Assembly (NCBI GenBank): GCA_938075675.1
Contig: CALJHE010000003.1
Location: 115,738 to 155,469 of the forward strand
Origin: Candidatus Poseidoniaceae archaeon
Lineage (GTDB): Archaea > Thermoplasmatota > Poseidoniia > Poseidoniales > Poseidoniaceae
DNA length: 39,732 nucleotides
Direction: 5' to 3'
In this document: piece by piece, positions 33,900-39,732 of the stretch
How the letters are laid out: every line of letters starts with the position of its first letter
Numbering within the stretch: the stretch's first letter is position 1
Position numbers and translations under genes: made by a program
The notes under the pieces: generated by a model
The model's input: the letters and a program-made list of their open reading frames with translations, nothing else
What the model was told of the DNA's origin: nothing
The model's database searches: none

Positions 33900-34529
33900 A
33901 TGAGCAGTATTGTATTGTTTGGACCGCCAGGTGCTGGTAAAGGTACACAAGCCGAGCGAATGATGGACGCAACAGGCCTTCCACAAGTTTCGACTGGAGA
34001 TATGTTGCGGGCTGCAGTGAAGGCAGGCACTCCGACTGGCCTCGAAGCAAAGGGATTCATGGAAGCAGGACAACTTGTCCCGGATTCCGTAATTATCGAT
34101 CTCATCAAAGACCGGATTCTTGAGTCAGACGCCAAAAATGGAGTTATGTTTGATGGATTCCCTCGAACCATTCCTCAGGCAGAGGCTCTGGAACAAATCA
34201 CTGCAGTAACACACGTGATTGCCATTGAGGTGCCTGACGAGCGTATTGTAGAACGCATTTGTGGACGATACTCATGTTCTGGCTGCGGAAGTGTATATCA
34301 TGACACATTCAATCCCGTACCTGCTGATGGATGTGCGTGCGGTAACTGGGAAGAAAAACGTCGAGCGGATGATAATGAAGAAACCGTGAGTTCAAGGCTG
34401 TCGGCTTACCATCAACAAACTTCACCACTGGCAGATTGGTACCGTAGTAAGGGCATTTTCCATGCAGTTAATGGTGACAGGGCTATCGATGAGATTACTG
34501 TCGATATTCTCAACGCTTTGAAAGTTTGA
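33900..34529 (+). CDS. adk: Adenylate kinase
   Basis: A 209-residue bacterial-type (long) adenylate kinase, which interconverts ATP + AMP and 2 ADP. P-loop GPPGAGKGT at residues 8-16, the AMP-binding STGDMLR motif, and FDGFPRT. The LID has a zinc-type cysteine set (CSGCG ... CACG). Many archaea instead have AdkA of a different family; the zinc-LID form is consistent with transfer from bacteria, though it is also found in several archaeal groups. ATG 33900 begins MSSIVLFGPPG; the frame continues upstream into the subtilase gene end. The gene starts 44 bases after the subtilase stop. Confidence 0.96.
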   Translation: MSSIVLFGPPGAGKGTQAERMMDATGLPQVSTGDMLRAAVKAGTPTGLEAKGFMEAGQLVPDSVIIDLIKDRILESDAKNGVMFDGFPRTIPQAEALEQITAVTHVIAIEVPDERIVERICGRYSCSGCGSVYHDTFNPVPADGCACGNWEEKRRADDNEETVSSRLSAYHQQTSPLADWYRSKGIFHAVNGDRAIDEITVDILNALKV

Positions 34530-34541
34530 GGTGGCATTTTG
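34528..34541 (+). promoter_or_regulatory. Ribosome-binding site overlapping adk stop, deciding the TTG start of rnp4
   Basis: GAGGTGG begins at the adk stop codon and sits 5-8 bases before a TTG at 34539. The frame has no ATG for 19 residues, and the N-terminus from TTG (MGSQNKRRRKGKVDRR) is basic as expected for Rnp4. The overlap of stop codon and ribosome-binding site suggests translational coupling. Confidence 0.6.
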
Positions 34542-34889
34542 GGTTCGCAGAACAAACGTCGTCGAAAAGGCAAGGTCGACCGTCGTCAGGCTGCAATGAA
34601 CAGTCAGTTAGAATTGGTTGAACTCATCCTAGGACGCAATGAGCACGACGATGTGGTCGTTCAATCCAGTATTCGACACCTCGTTAGAATTTCGAGGCGG
34701 CACCGGCTACCAGTCCCTGAATCAGTCCGCCATCTTTATTGTAAAACATGCCTAATCCCGTTCATTCATGGTGAAAATGTACGCACACGAATTTCTGGTG
34801 GGCAACGAATTGTCACTTGCCTATCATGTGCAAATATTCGTCGTTTTGGCGGTGGTCCTAAATTCCACCGAAAGCAACAGAATCGCTGA
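34539..34889 (+). CDS. rnp4: RNase P protein subunit Rpp21 (Rnp4)
   Basis: A 116-residue archaeal RNase P component that forms a pair with Rpp29 on the specificity side of the catalytic RNA and helps cut 5' leaders from pre-tRNAs. It has a basic N-terminal helical part and a zinc ribbon with CKTC and CLSC (about residues 68-71 and 95-98), followed by IRRFGG. Length fits (about 110-120). Start codon TTG at 34539 as argued at the ribosome-binding site. It is placed between adk and a YhbY-family RNA-binding gene with tight spacing, suggesting a small RNA-processing operon. Confidence 0.9.
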   Translation: MGSQNKRRRKGKVDRRQAAMNSQLELVELILGRNEHDDVVVQSSIRHLVRISRRHRLPVPESVRHLYCKTCLIPFIHGENVRTRISGGQRIVTCLSCANIRRFGGGPKFHRKQQNR

Positions 34890-34943
34890 GAGGGTTTTGT
34901 CGCACACTTCTTCAACAAGGTCCCCCACGGGTGAATGAGAATC

Positions 34944-35210
34944 ATGGCTGACCGCATACCTGAGTCCATACGCCGAGAGGCATTATCGCATGATTTTCAA
35001 CCCACCATCCGCATTGGCAAATCGGGTATTACTGAGACCTTAATTACTGAAATCGATGCTCAGTTAAACACGAGAAGTCTTGTAAAAATCAAGATTAACC
35101 GTGGACTGTTTGAAAAAAAAGATATTCCAAGCGTCTGGTCTCACCTTGCGGAATCAACCCATTCAGTTCTCGTCCTGGCCCGCGGAAATGTAGGCGTTCT
35201 TTGGCGTTGA
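34944..35210 (+). CDS. YhbY/CRM-domain RNA-binding protein
   Basis: An 88-residue single CRM (CRS1-YhbY) domain. The family hallmark GKSGITE (residues 24-30) and the later KIKINRG are visible, along with the C-terminal strand VLVLARGNVGVLWR. In bacteria YhbY binds the large ribosomal subunit precursor, and plant relatives help splice group II introns; archaeal members are associated with ribosomes or RNA processing. ATG 34944 (MADRIPESIRREA) has GGGTGA about 10 bases upstream; ATG 34935 in the same frame is too close to that site. Follows rnp4 by 54 bases. Confidence 0.9.
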   Translation: MADRIPESIRREALSHDFQPTIRIGKSGITETLITEIDAQLNTRSLVKIKINRGLFEKKDIPSVWSHLAESTHSVLVLARGNVGVLWR

Positions 35211-35262
35211 GCATTGATTCTTTAGGAAATACTCAATAGTGACCCTCAGTTGGATTTTCAAC

Positions 35263-37014
35263 ATGAACGGTACAGAATTGCTCCGGATGCGTCGCAGACA
35301 CCCCTCGCAATACATTGCCATGGGTCTTTTAGCCTTCACAGGTACGATGATGTTCACCTCGCATTCCATTGCCGGTGGCGGAGGTTCTTCCTCATCCTCA
35401 CCCTTCGAAGATATCGATAATTCACAAGCAGTCCTTGTTGGTTTGGGTATTCTTCTCGGTGTTTACGCCCTTATCATTACCGAAGTAGTTCATCGAACTT
35501 TAGCTGCTGCCGTTGGGGGCCTCCTTGCAATCATCGCGCTAAGTTTCTATTCTGAGCAGTCGTTCACGCTTGGAGAAGTTACCACGCTCATTGACTGGGA
35601 GACAATTGGTCTTCTGCTTGGCATGATGGTTATGGTCGGAATTCTCTCTCACACAGGTTTGTTTGAGTGGTTTGCAGTTCAAGCCTACAAACGCAGTGGG
35701 GGTTCAGTTTGGACACTCGTGGTGATTCTGTGCTCGGTGACTGCTGTTCTTTCAGCGTTCCTTGATAACGTGACAACCATGCTGCTCCTTACACCTGTTA
35801 CCATTCAGCTTGCGAAGGTCCTCGACTTGAAACCCATACCCTTACTCATCTCTGAAGTACTGTTTTCTAATATCGGTGGAGCTGCAACCATGATAGGCGA
35901 CCCACCAAACATCATGATTGGCTCCGGACTTTCCTCTGCAGCCATCGAAGACGCCGCAATGAAAAAAGAGGGTCTGATGCAAGAAGGATACTTGGAATTG
36001 GTAAGTTCTGGTGTGACTTTCAATGATTTCATTATCGAAATGGCTCCTGGAATTCTCATGACCATTGTGCCAAGTTTCATGTTCATCAAGTGGTTTTATG
36101 CTGAAGAGTTTTCAGGAAGCCGTGTTCGTGATATTGCAGAACTTGAGTCAATGTACGGCATTAAAGACGCTGCAATGCTGAAAGTTAGCGGCTTCATTCT
36201 AGTTCTGGTTGTGCTCAACTTTTTCCTTCATCCACTCACGCACATCGCTGTCTCGTGGATTGCCCTCGTTGGGGCTGTCGTCATGCTGCTTGCAACTGAT
36301 CGGCACGAACTTGAAAAACCTCTAGAGCACGTCGAGTGGACAACACTTCTGTTCTTTGCAGGTTTATTCGTTCTGGTTCACGCGCTGCAATATTTAGGCG
36401 TCATTGCGTTCATTGGCGACTATGTCACGAAGGGTATCGAAATGTTCGGTACTTCGGCAGACGGTGACATTGTTCGCCTTGCCGCTGCAATTCTCATCAT
36501 ACTGTGGGTTTCAGCCGTCGCCTCTGCCTTCATTGACAACATACCTTACACGGCAACAATGATTCCAGTTATCTTACAGATTTCTTATGAACTCAACATC
36601 GATCTTGGCCCCTTGATTTGGGCGCTTGCTTTTGGTGCCTGCCTTGGTGGAAACGGGACATTAATCGGTGCCTCTGCAAACGTCGTCACCGCCGGTATGT
36701 CGGAAGAAGCGGGATACCCGATTTCATTTAACGAGTTTTTCAAAGCCGGTTTCCCAATAATGATTCTCACTACTGCGATTGTGTCGCTTTACATGATGCT
36801 GGTTTACGTTGTCGGCGCCGAAAATGGTGGAGGCGTCTGGAAGCTTGTCTGTATTGGCATAACCGTGTTTGGTATTGTCGCTCAATTGGCTCGTGGACGC
36901 TCGAAAGGTAAGAATTTCGCTGATTCATTGGTTGACGATGACTTGGATGCATTAACTGACATCGCAGAGCGAGCAGTTGATATTATCAAGGGAGTCAAGA
37001 GTTCCGAAGAATGA
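35263..37014 (+). CDS. NhaD/ArsB-superfamily ion transporter
   Basis: A 583-residue polytopic membrane protein of the ion-transporter (IT) superfamily, with about twelve hydrophobic segments. The duplicated signature is clear: SAFLDNVTTMLLLTP in the first half and SAFIDNIPYTATMIPV in the second; SNIGGAATMIGDPPNIMIG and GACLGGNGTLIGASAN are the paired re-entrant loop motifs. It is closest to NhaD-type sodium/proton antiporters and the P-protein (OCA2), so Na+/H+ exchange is likely in a marine cell, but arsenite or dicarboxylate transport cannot be excluded. The N-terminus includes a signal-like helix and a Gly/Ser-rich loop (residues 36-46). Start ATG 35263 chosen; GTG 35239 is an alternative. 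The zinc-ribbon/TPR gene starts 61 bases after its stop. Confidence 0.92.
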   Translation: MNGTELLRMRRRHPSQYIAMGLLAFTGTMMFTSHSIAGGGGSSSSSPFEDIDNSQAVLVGLGILLGVYALIITEVVHRTLAAAVGGLLAIIALSFYSEQSFTLGEVTTLIDWETIGLLLGMMVMVGILSHTGLFEWFAVQAYKRSGGSVWTLVVILCSVTAVLSAFLDNVTTMLLLTPVTIQLAKVLDLKPIPLLISEVLFSNIGGAATMIGDPPNIMIGSGLSSAAIEDAAMKKEGLMQEGYLELVSSGVTFNDFIIEMAPGILMTIVPSFMFIKWFYAEEFSGSRVRDIAELESMYGIKDAAMLKVSGFILVLVVLNFFLHPLTHIAVSWIALVGAVVMLLATDRHELEKPLEHVEWTTLLFFAGLFVLVHALQYLGVIAFIGDYVTKGIEMFGTSADGDIVRLAAAILIILWVSAVASAFIDNIPYTATMIPVILQISYELNIDLGPLIWALAFGACLGGNGTLIGASANVVTAGMSEEAGYPISFNEFFKAGFPIMILTTAIVSLYMMLVYVVGAENGGGVWKLVCIGITVFGIVAQLARGRSKGKNFADSLVDDDLDALTDIAERAVDIIKGVKSSEE

Positions 37015-37075
37015 TGAACACATTTCTCCGTTGAATTGAAGTGCCATGGGTTCATGGTAAACATTGGGGAACGCC

Positions 37076-38602
37076 ATGTTTGAATGCAAAGTCTGTGGCC
37101 TTCTCTCTTTGGGAGGCTCTGCCTGTCCTGCGTGTGGGAGTCTACTTTTGGTCGACTTGACCCTTGAAGACGATGATACAAGTCCGCTTCCAACCGAAGT
37201 TCCGGGACTCGATGATGCCGTTGCCTCATGGTATGAACTTGAGGGAATTGAAAAGCCTGAAGTAAAGGAGGAAGAACCAACGCAAACCCCATCCAGTACA
37301 GGTTCTCTACCATTTGGATTCTCTGGAGAATCGAACACAAATGTCTCTAGATTGCCGTTTGGTGTGGGGAGTTACGCTACTGGAATGCCCTTTGCTGAAG
37401 ATGATGAGGCACTTCCATTGGTGAGTGAACAAGCACGTCAAACAGTAACGCATCCAGAGGTTCCAGTCGAATCCACATCTCCAACCCCGCTCCAAACCAA
37501 ACCTCTCATCTCTCCACCTCAGGAGCAGGAGACTCCACCAGTCCAGCTTGTGCCGGAATCAGTATCGCTGCCTGCAGTCGAACCCCATACAGCCGCTCAT
37601 CAAGTCTACGCACAGCCTCCCGCCCCGGCTCCGCAGACTGCTTCAATTCCTGTTGCAGTGCCTCAAGCATTCTCTCAACCCGCCTATGTACAGCCTCCAA
37701 CTCCAGTGCCGCAACCTGCCCCAACCCCTGTGGCTATGCCTACAGTCGAAGCACAGCCTTCAATGGAGCCCCTTCGTGTCGAGCCTGCCCCTTCTCTGCC
37801 GCGAGTCGAGGTTGTTGAACAACAAGAAGTCCGAGTGGCAGCAGTAGAACTCATGTCACCTCCGCCTTCGAGCAATGAGCCTCTTTTTGAAGAAGTCCCA
37901 GATATGTGGCGGATTGATGCATCCCCGGTGAATATGGATGAACTCTATGCAGTGGAGGATCAAGTCGTTGAGGTCGTACACTCGATGGATGAAGTCGATG
38001 AGACATACATGCATGATACCGGTGTCGGCGATCTGCATCCAGACACGGGTATCATCTCGCTCGAACTTCACCCTGCTAAGGCTCTTGGAGTCAATCTTAA
38101 CGGCATGCCTGAACTTGAAGATGTGCTCGCTGAAGGATTCTATGCTATTGGCGAAGAATCTTGGGCGCAGGCAGCAATTTCATTTCAAAAAATGGCTGCT
38201 AAAATGCCCGGCGATTCAGCGGTATTCAACAACTACGGCTTGGCACTTTTGCAACGGGCTTTGGCAATGGCTAAAAGCAGTGATTTGGAAGTTCAACAAC
38301 TTTCATCGACACAATTTGAGTCGGCAATATTGGCTCTTCGCGAAGCTGCAAAATCATCGCCGGCGAACGGTACTATCCTTCTAAATCTCACGCACGCTTT
38401 GCTGGTAAGTGGTCGAGCCGAGAAGGCGTTGAACCTGCTTTTCATGTATCAAAAACACAATGAGAATACCCCCGAAAGTGCTAACTTAGAGGCGGCAACT
38501 CTTGTCAGTATGGGTGAAAGTGGACGTGCTCTTGAAGTTCTCAAGGCAGTTCCACAAGACTCAACAATCGCCTCAAACATTGCCAAATTGACATATTCGT
38601 GA
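37076..38602 (+). CDS. Zinc-ribbon, proline-rich, TPR protein
   Basis: A 508-residue cytoplasmic protein from the ATG at 37076 (MFECKVCGLLSLGG) with GGGGA just upstream; an in-frame TTG lies 12 bases before. The N-terminal zinc ribbon is CKVC...CPAC (residues 4-21). A long low-complexity linker (about 60-265) is rich in Pro, Gln and Val with repeated PQ/QP units. The C-terminal half (about 335-508) has TPR-like helix pairs (for example EGFYAIGEESWAQAAISFQK, GTILLNLTHALLVSGRAEKA). No enzyme motif. It looks like a scaffold joining a zinc-ribbon contact to a protein-binding TPR domain. It is the last gene before the 23S rRNA leader. I do not know a named family. Confidence 0.82.
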   Translation: MFECKVCGLLSLGGSACPACGSLLLVDLTLEDDDTSPLPTEVPGLDDAVASWYELEGIEKPEVKEEEPTQTPSSTGSLPFGFSGESNTNVSRLPFGVGSYATGMPFAEDDEALPLVSEQARQTVTHPEVPVESTSPTPLQTKPLISPPQEQETPPVQLVPESVSLPAVEPHTAAHQVYAQPPAPAPQTASIPVAVPQAFSQPAYVQPPTPVPQPAPTPVAMPTVEAQPSMEPLRVEPAPSLPRVEVVEQQEVRVAAVELMSPPPSSNEPLFEEVPDMWRIDASPVNMDELYAVEDQVVEVVHSMDEVDETYMHDTGVGDLHPDTGIISLELHPAKALGVNLNGMPELEDVLAEGFYAIGEESWAQAAISFQKMAAKMPGDSAVFNNYGLALLQRALAMAKSSDLEVQQLSSTQFESAILALREAAKSSPANGTILLNLTHALLVSGRAEKALNLLFMYQKHNENTPESANLEAATLVSMGESGRALEVLKAVPQDSTIASNIAKLTYS

Positions 38603-38682
38603 AGTTCAGGTCCGGAAAGCGTCATAAATTTCATTGTTCATATACCCTCGATTTGAAGTATTTACTGGACAAGAAATTGAAA

Positions 38683-38688
38683 TTTTTT
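38683..38688 (+). terminator. Oligo-T stretch, possible archaeal terminator
   Basis: A run of six T follows the TPR gene stop by about 80 bases in an AT-rich stretch without strong hairpins. Archaeal RNA polymerase commonly terminates at oligo-T, so this could end the upstream transcript before the rRNA promoter. Confidence 0.35.
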
Positions 38689-38778
38689 GATGAAATTTGA
38701 GTGTCATCAAATGGCGTTCAATGGGTCATTTCATTGAGAATTTTTGGTGCCATTTCTCCGAGGACCAAACCGATTCGT

Positions 38779-38787
38779 TGATATATG
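38779..38787 (+). promoter_or_regulatory. Likely TATA box for 23S rRNA
   Basis: TGATATATG lies about 160 bases before the 23S start, after an A/C-rich stretch that could be the BRE. An archaeal start site about 25 bases downstream would fall at about 38808, inside the palindromic TGCTTAAGCA. It is the best promoter candidate in this gap. Confidence 0.5.
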
Positions 38788-38801
38788 GGTGGTAAGTCGG
38801 G

Positions 38802-38819
38802 GGGATGCTTAAGCACCCT
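38802..38819. repeat. Palindrome at predicted rRNA transcription start
   Basis: A perfect 10-base palindrome TGCTTAAGCA (38806-38815) with flanking GGG/CCT that extends pairing by three positions after one mismatch. It coincides with the predicted start of transcription, so it may be an operator for a dimeric regulator or the first hairpin of the leader. Confidence 0.5.
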
Positions 38820-38822
38820 GAT

Positions 38823-38897
38823 ATGCCATGTATCGGGGGAAGGGCAGAGGAGAACCGTCCTTGAGGAGGCGGTTTTCTGTGGAAGCCGAATTGGCAT
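38823..38897 (+). ncRNA. Structured leader element upstream of 23S rRNA
   Basis: The transcript can fold into an outer stem with two paired blocks, ATGCCA (38823-38828) with TGGCAT (38892-38897) and TCGG (38833-38836) with CCGA (38886-38889). Within it is an inner hairpin, GAGAACCG (38850-38857) with CGGTTTTC (38870-38877), containing TCCT/AGGA. This is read by eye, not by a folding program. It is either part of the pre-rRNA leader or a separate small RNA. Confidence 0.5.
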
Positions 38898-38944
38898 GAA
38901 TTAGATACCGAAGGGTTACTCATATGGTGTGTGATAACATACAT

Positions 38945-39732
38945 GTGATGCTACAACCCAACTGGGGGATCGCTCGGCTCTAGTACCGAAGAAGGTCGTG
39001 ACAAGCTGCGATAAGCTGCGGGGAGGTGCATGTATACCATGGATCCGCAGATGGCCGAATGGGACTTCCTGACGCTCCGGCGTCAATCGCAAATGCGATA
39101 GGGAACCCTCCGAATTGAAGCATCTTAGTAGGAGGAGGAAATGAAATCAAAAGAGATTCCGTTAGTAGTGGCGAATGAACACGGAATAGGACAAGCCGAA
39201 TCCCGAAACGAAAGTGAGGGAGATGTGGTTGTCAGTCTATCGTCTAAGTCATGGAAGGTGAAGTTGCCTGGAACGGCACAGCCAGAGAGGGTGAAAGTCC
39301 CGTAACCGTACATGATATGACCACGTGACTGTCAAAGAGTAGCATGCGTTGGAAATCGCGTGTGAATGTGGGAGGCAGATACTTCCAATCCTAAATATAG
39401 CTAGAGACCGATAGTTTACAAGTAACGTGAGTGAAAGCTGAAAAGTATCCTTAGCGGGATGTGAAAAGAACGTGAAACCAGTTGGGTACAGGCTGTATGG
39501 GCGTGAAAGCGATGATATGAGCAGCGTCCATACGTGCGTTTAGAAAAATGCCCCAGGGAGTCTTGATCATTGGCGAGGTTAAGCGGTTGATCCGCGTAGC
39601 CGAAGGGAAACCGACAAGTCCGCAGCAGTTTACTGTGAGGGACGAAGTGTGCTCGCTTGGAGTCAATGGTGGAGGACCTGAAGCCCGACGATCTATGCCT
39701 GGCCAGATTGAAGCCCGTTGAAAGATGGGTGG
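38945..39732 (+). rRNA. 23S ribosomal RNA (5' part, truncated by window end)
   Basis: The first ~790 bases of 23S rRNA. The mature 5' end is estimated near 38945 (about 10 bases uncertainty), from GGGGGATCGCTCGGCTC shortly after. Landmarks in order: GAATGGGACTTCCT (39057-39070), GCATCTTAGTAGGAGGAGGA (starting near 39119), GTTAGTAGTGGCGAATGA (39161-39178), GTGAAGTTGCCTGGAACG (39258-39275), and CCGAAGGGAAACCGAC (39600-39615). These are universal positions of domain I and the start of domain II. I see no intron in this part. The gene continues beyond the window. No 16S gene lies upstream, implying unlinked rRNA genes. Confidence 0.97.

Larger units (their letters stand above)
38603..38944 (+). 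other. Intergenic region and leader of the 23S rRNA gene
   Basis: This 342-base gap has no protein-like frame. The first ~150 bases are AT-rich and hold the oligo-T run. A TATA-like element follows, then a GC-rich leader with a strong hairpin set, leading into 23S rRNA. No 16S rRNA or tRNA-Ala is present, unlike the usual 16S-tRNA-23S order of most euryarchaea. The final bases (38920-38944) would normally form the 5' half of the pre-23S processing stem, whose 3' half lies outside the window. Confidence 0.7.

Noticed and set aside
35263-37014. Arsenite efflux pump ArsB
   Set aside because: Same superfamily, but the DNxTTMLLLTP and GDPPNIMIG motifs are closer to NhaD/P-protein members and no ars regulator or arsA is nearby.
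39125-39666. Minus-strand open frames at the window end
   Set aside because: They lie inside 23S rRNA, whose conserved landmarks cover the region.

Overview
The window looks like a chromosome segment of a planktonic euryarchaeon, most probably Marine Group II (Poseidoniales, Thermoplasmatota). This placement is inferred. Archaeal-type genes include ArcS for archaeosine synthesis, archaeal uS15, phosphorylating type II GAPDH, the Rpp21/Rnp4 subunit of RNase P, and archaeal-form GluRS and PheT. They sit beside a bacterial-type DnaJ and several very large secreted, membrane-anchored proteins with proline-rich cytoplasmic tails. The 23S rRNA gene stands alone, with a protein gene directly upstream and no 16S rRNA or tRNA-Ala, which fits the dispersed rRNA genes of Thermoplasmatota.

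Layout. Positions 1-4812 hold the 3' end of a giant surface protein, a small unknown protein, a lipoprotein metalloprotease and a small membrane protein on the minus strand. Positions 4906-8611 hold a pyroglutamyl-peptidase/NUDIX fusion, an unknown minus-strand gene, a family 2 glycosyltransferase and a membrane zinc-ribbon protein. Positions 8678-10203 hold dnaJ and a small acidic coiled-coil protein. Positions 10255-18439 hold a minus-strand surface protein, arcS, rps15, a candidate inactive RecJ/Cdc45-like protein, a small helical protein and a membrane zinc-ribbon surface protein. Positions 18440-23829 form a minus-strand block, in transcription order: surface protein, rnhB, gltX, CBS protein. 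Positions 23923-27659 hold a small plus-strand gene, then pheT and a GltB-like GXGXG protein on the minus strand. Positions 27788-38602 are all plus strand: type II gap, a giant subtilase, adk, rnp4, a YhbY-family gene, an NhaD/ArsB-type transporter and a zinc-ribbon/TPR protein. A 342-base leader region follows, with a TATA-like element and clear RNA secondary structure, and then the first ~790 bases of 23S rRNA.

The genes cover translation and tRNA/rRNA processing (arcS, rps15, gltX, pheT, rnp4, yhbY, 23S), nucleotide and carbon metabolism (adk, gap), replication/repair (rnhB, the RecJ-like candidate), protein quality control (dnaJ), and an outward-facing set of proteases, adhesin-like proteins and a peptidase fusion. 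That set fits a heterotroph degrading protein. Gene packing is tight, with short gaps and several convergent stop-codon overlaps. I see no CRISPR array, insertion sequence, prophage or tRNA.

The strongest leads are: a shared C-terminal GWTxxQWxxxG signature on two giant surface proteins; the Pcp-NUDIX fusion; a degenerate DHH/RecJ-like protein next to rps15; a stand-alone GltB-like protein with GXGXG first; and the structured leader and palindromic start region of the solitary 23S gene.
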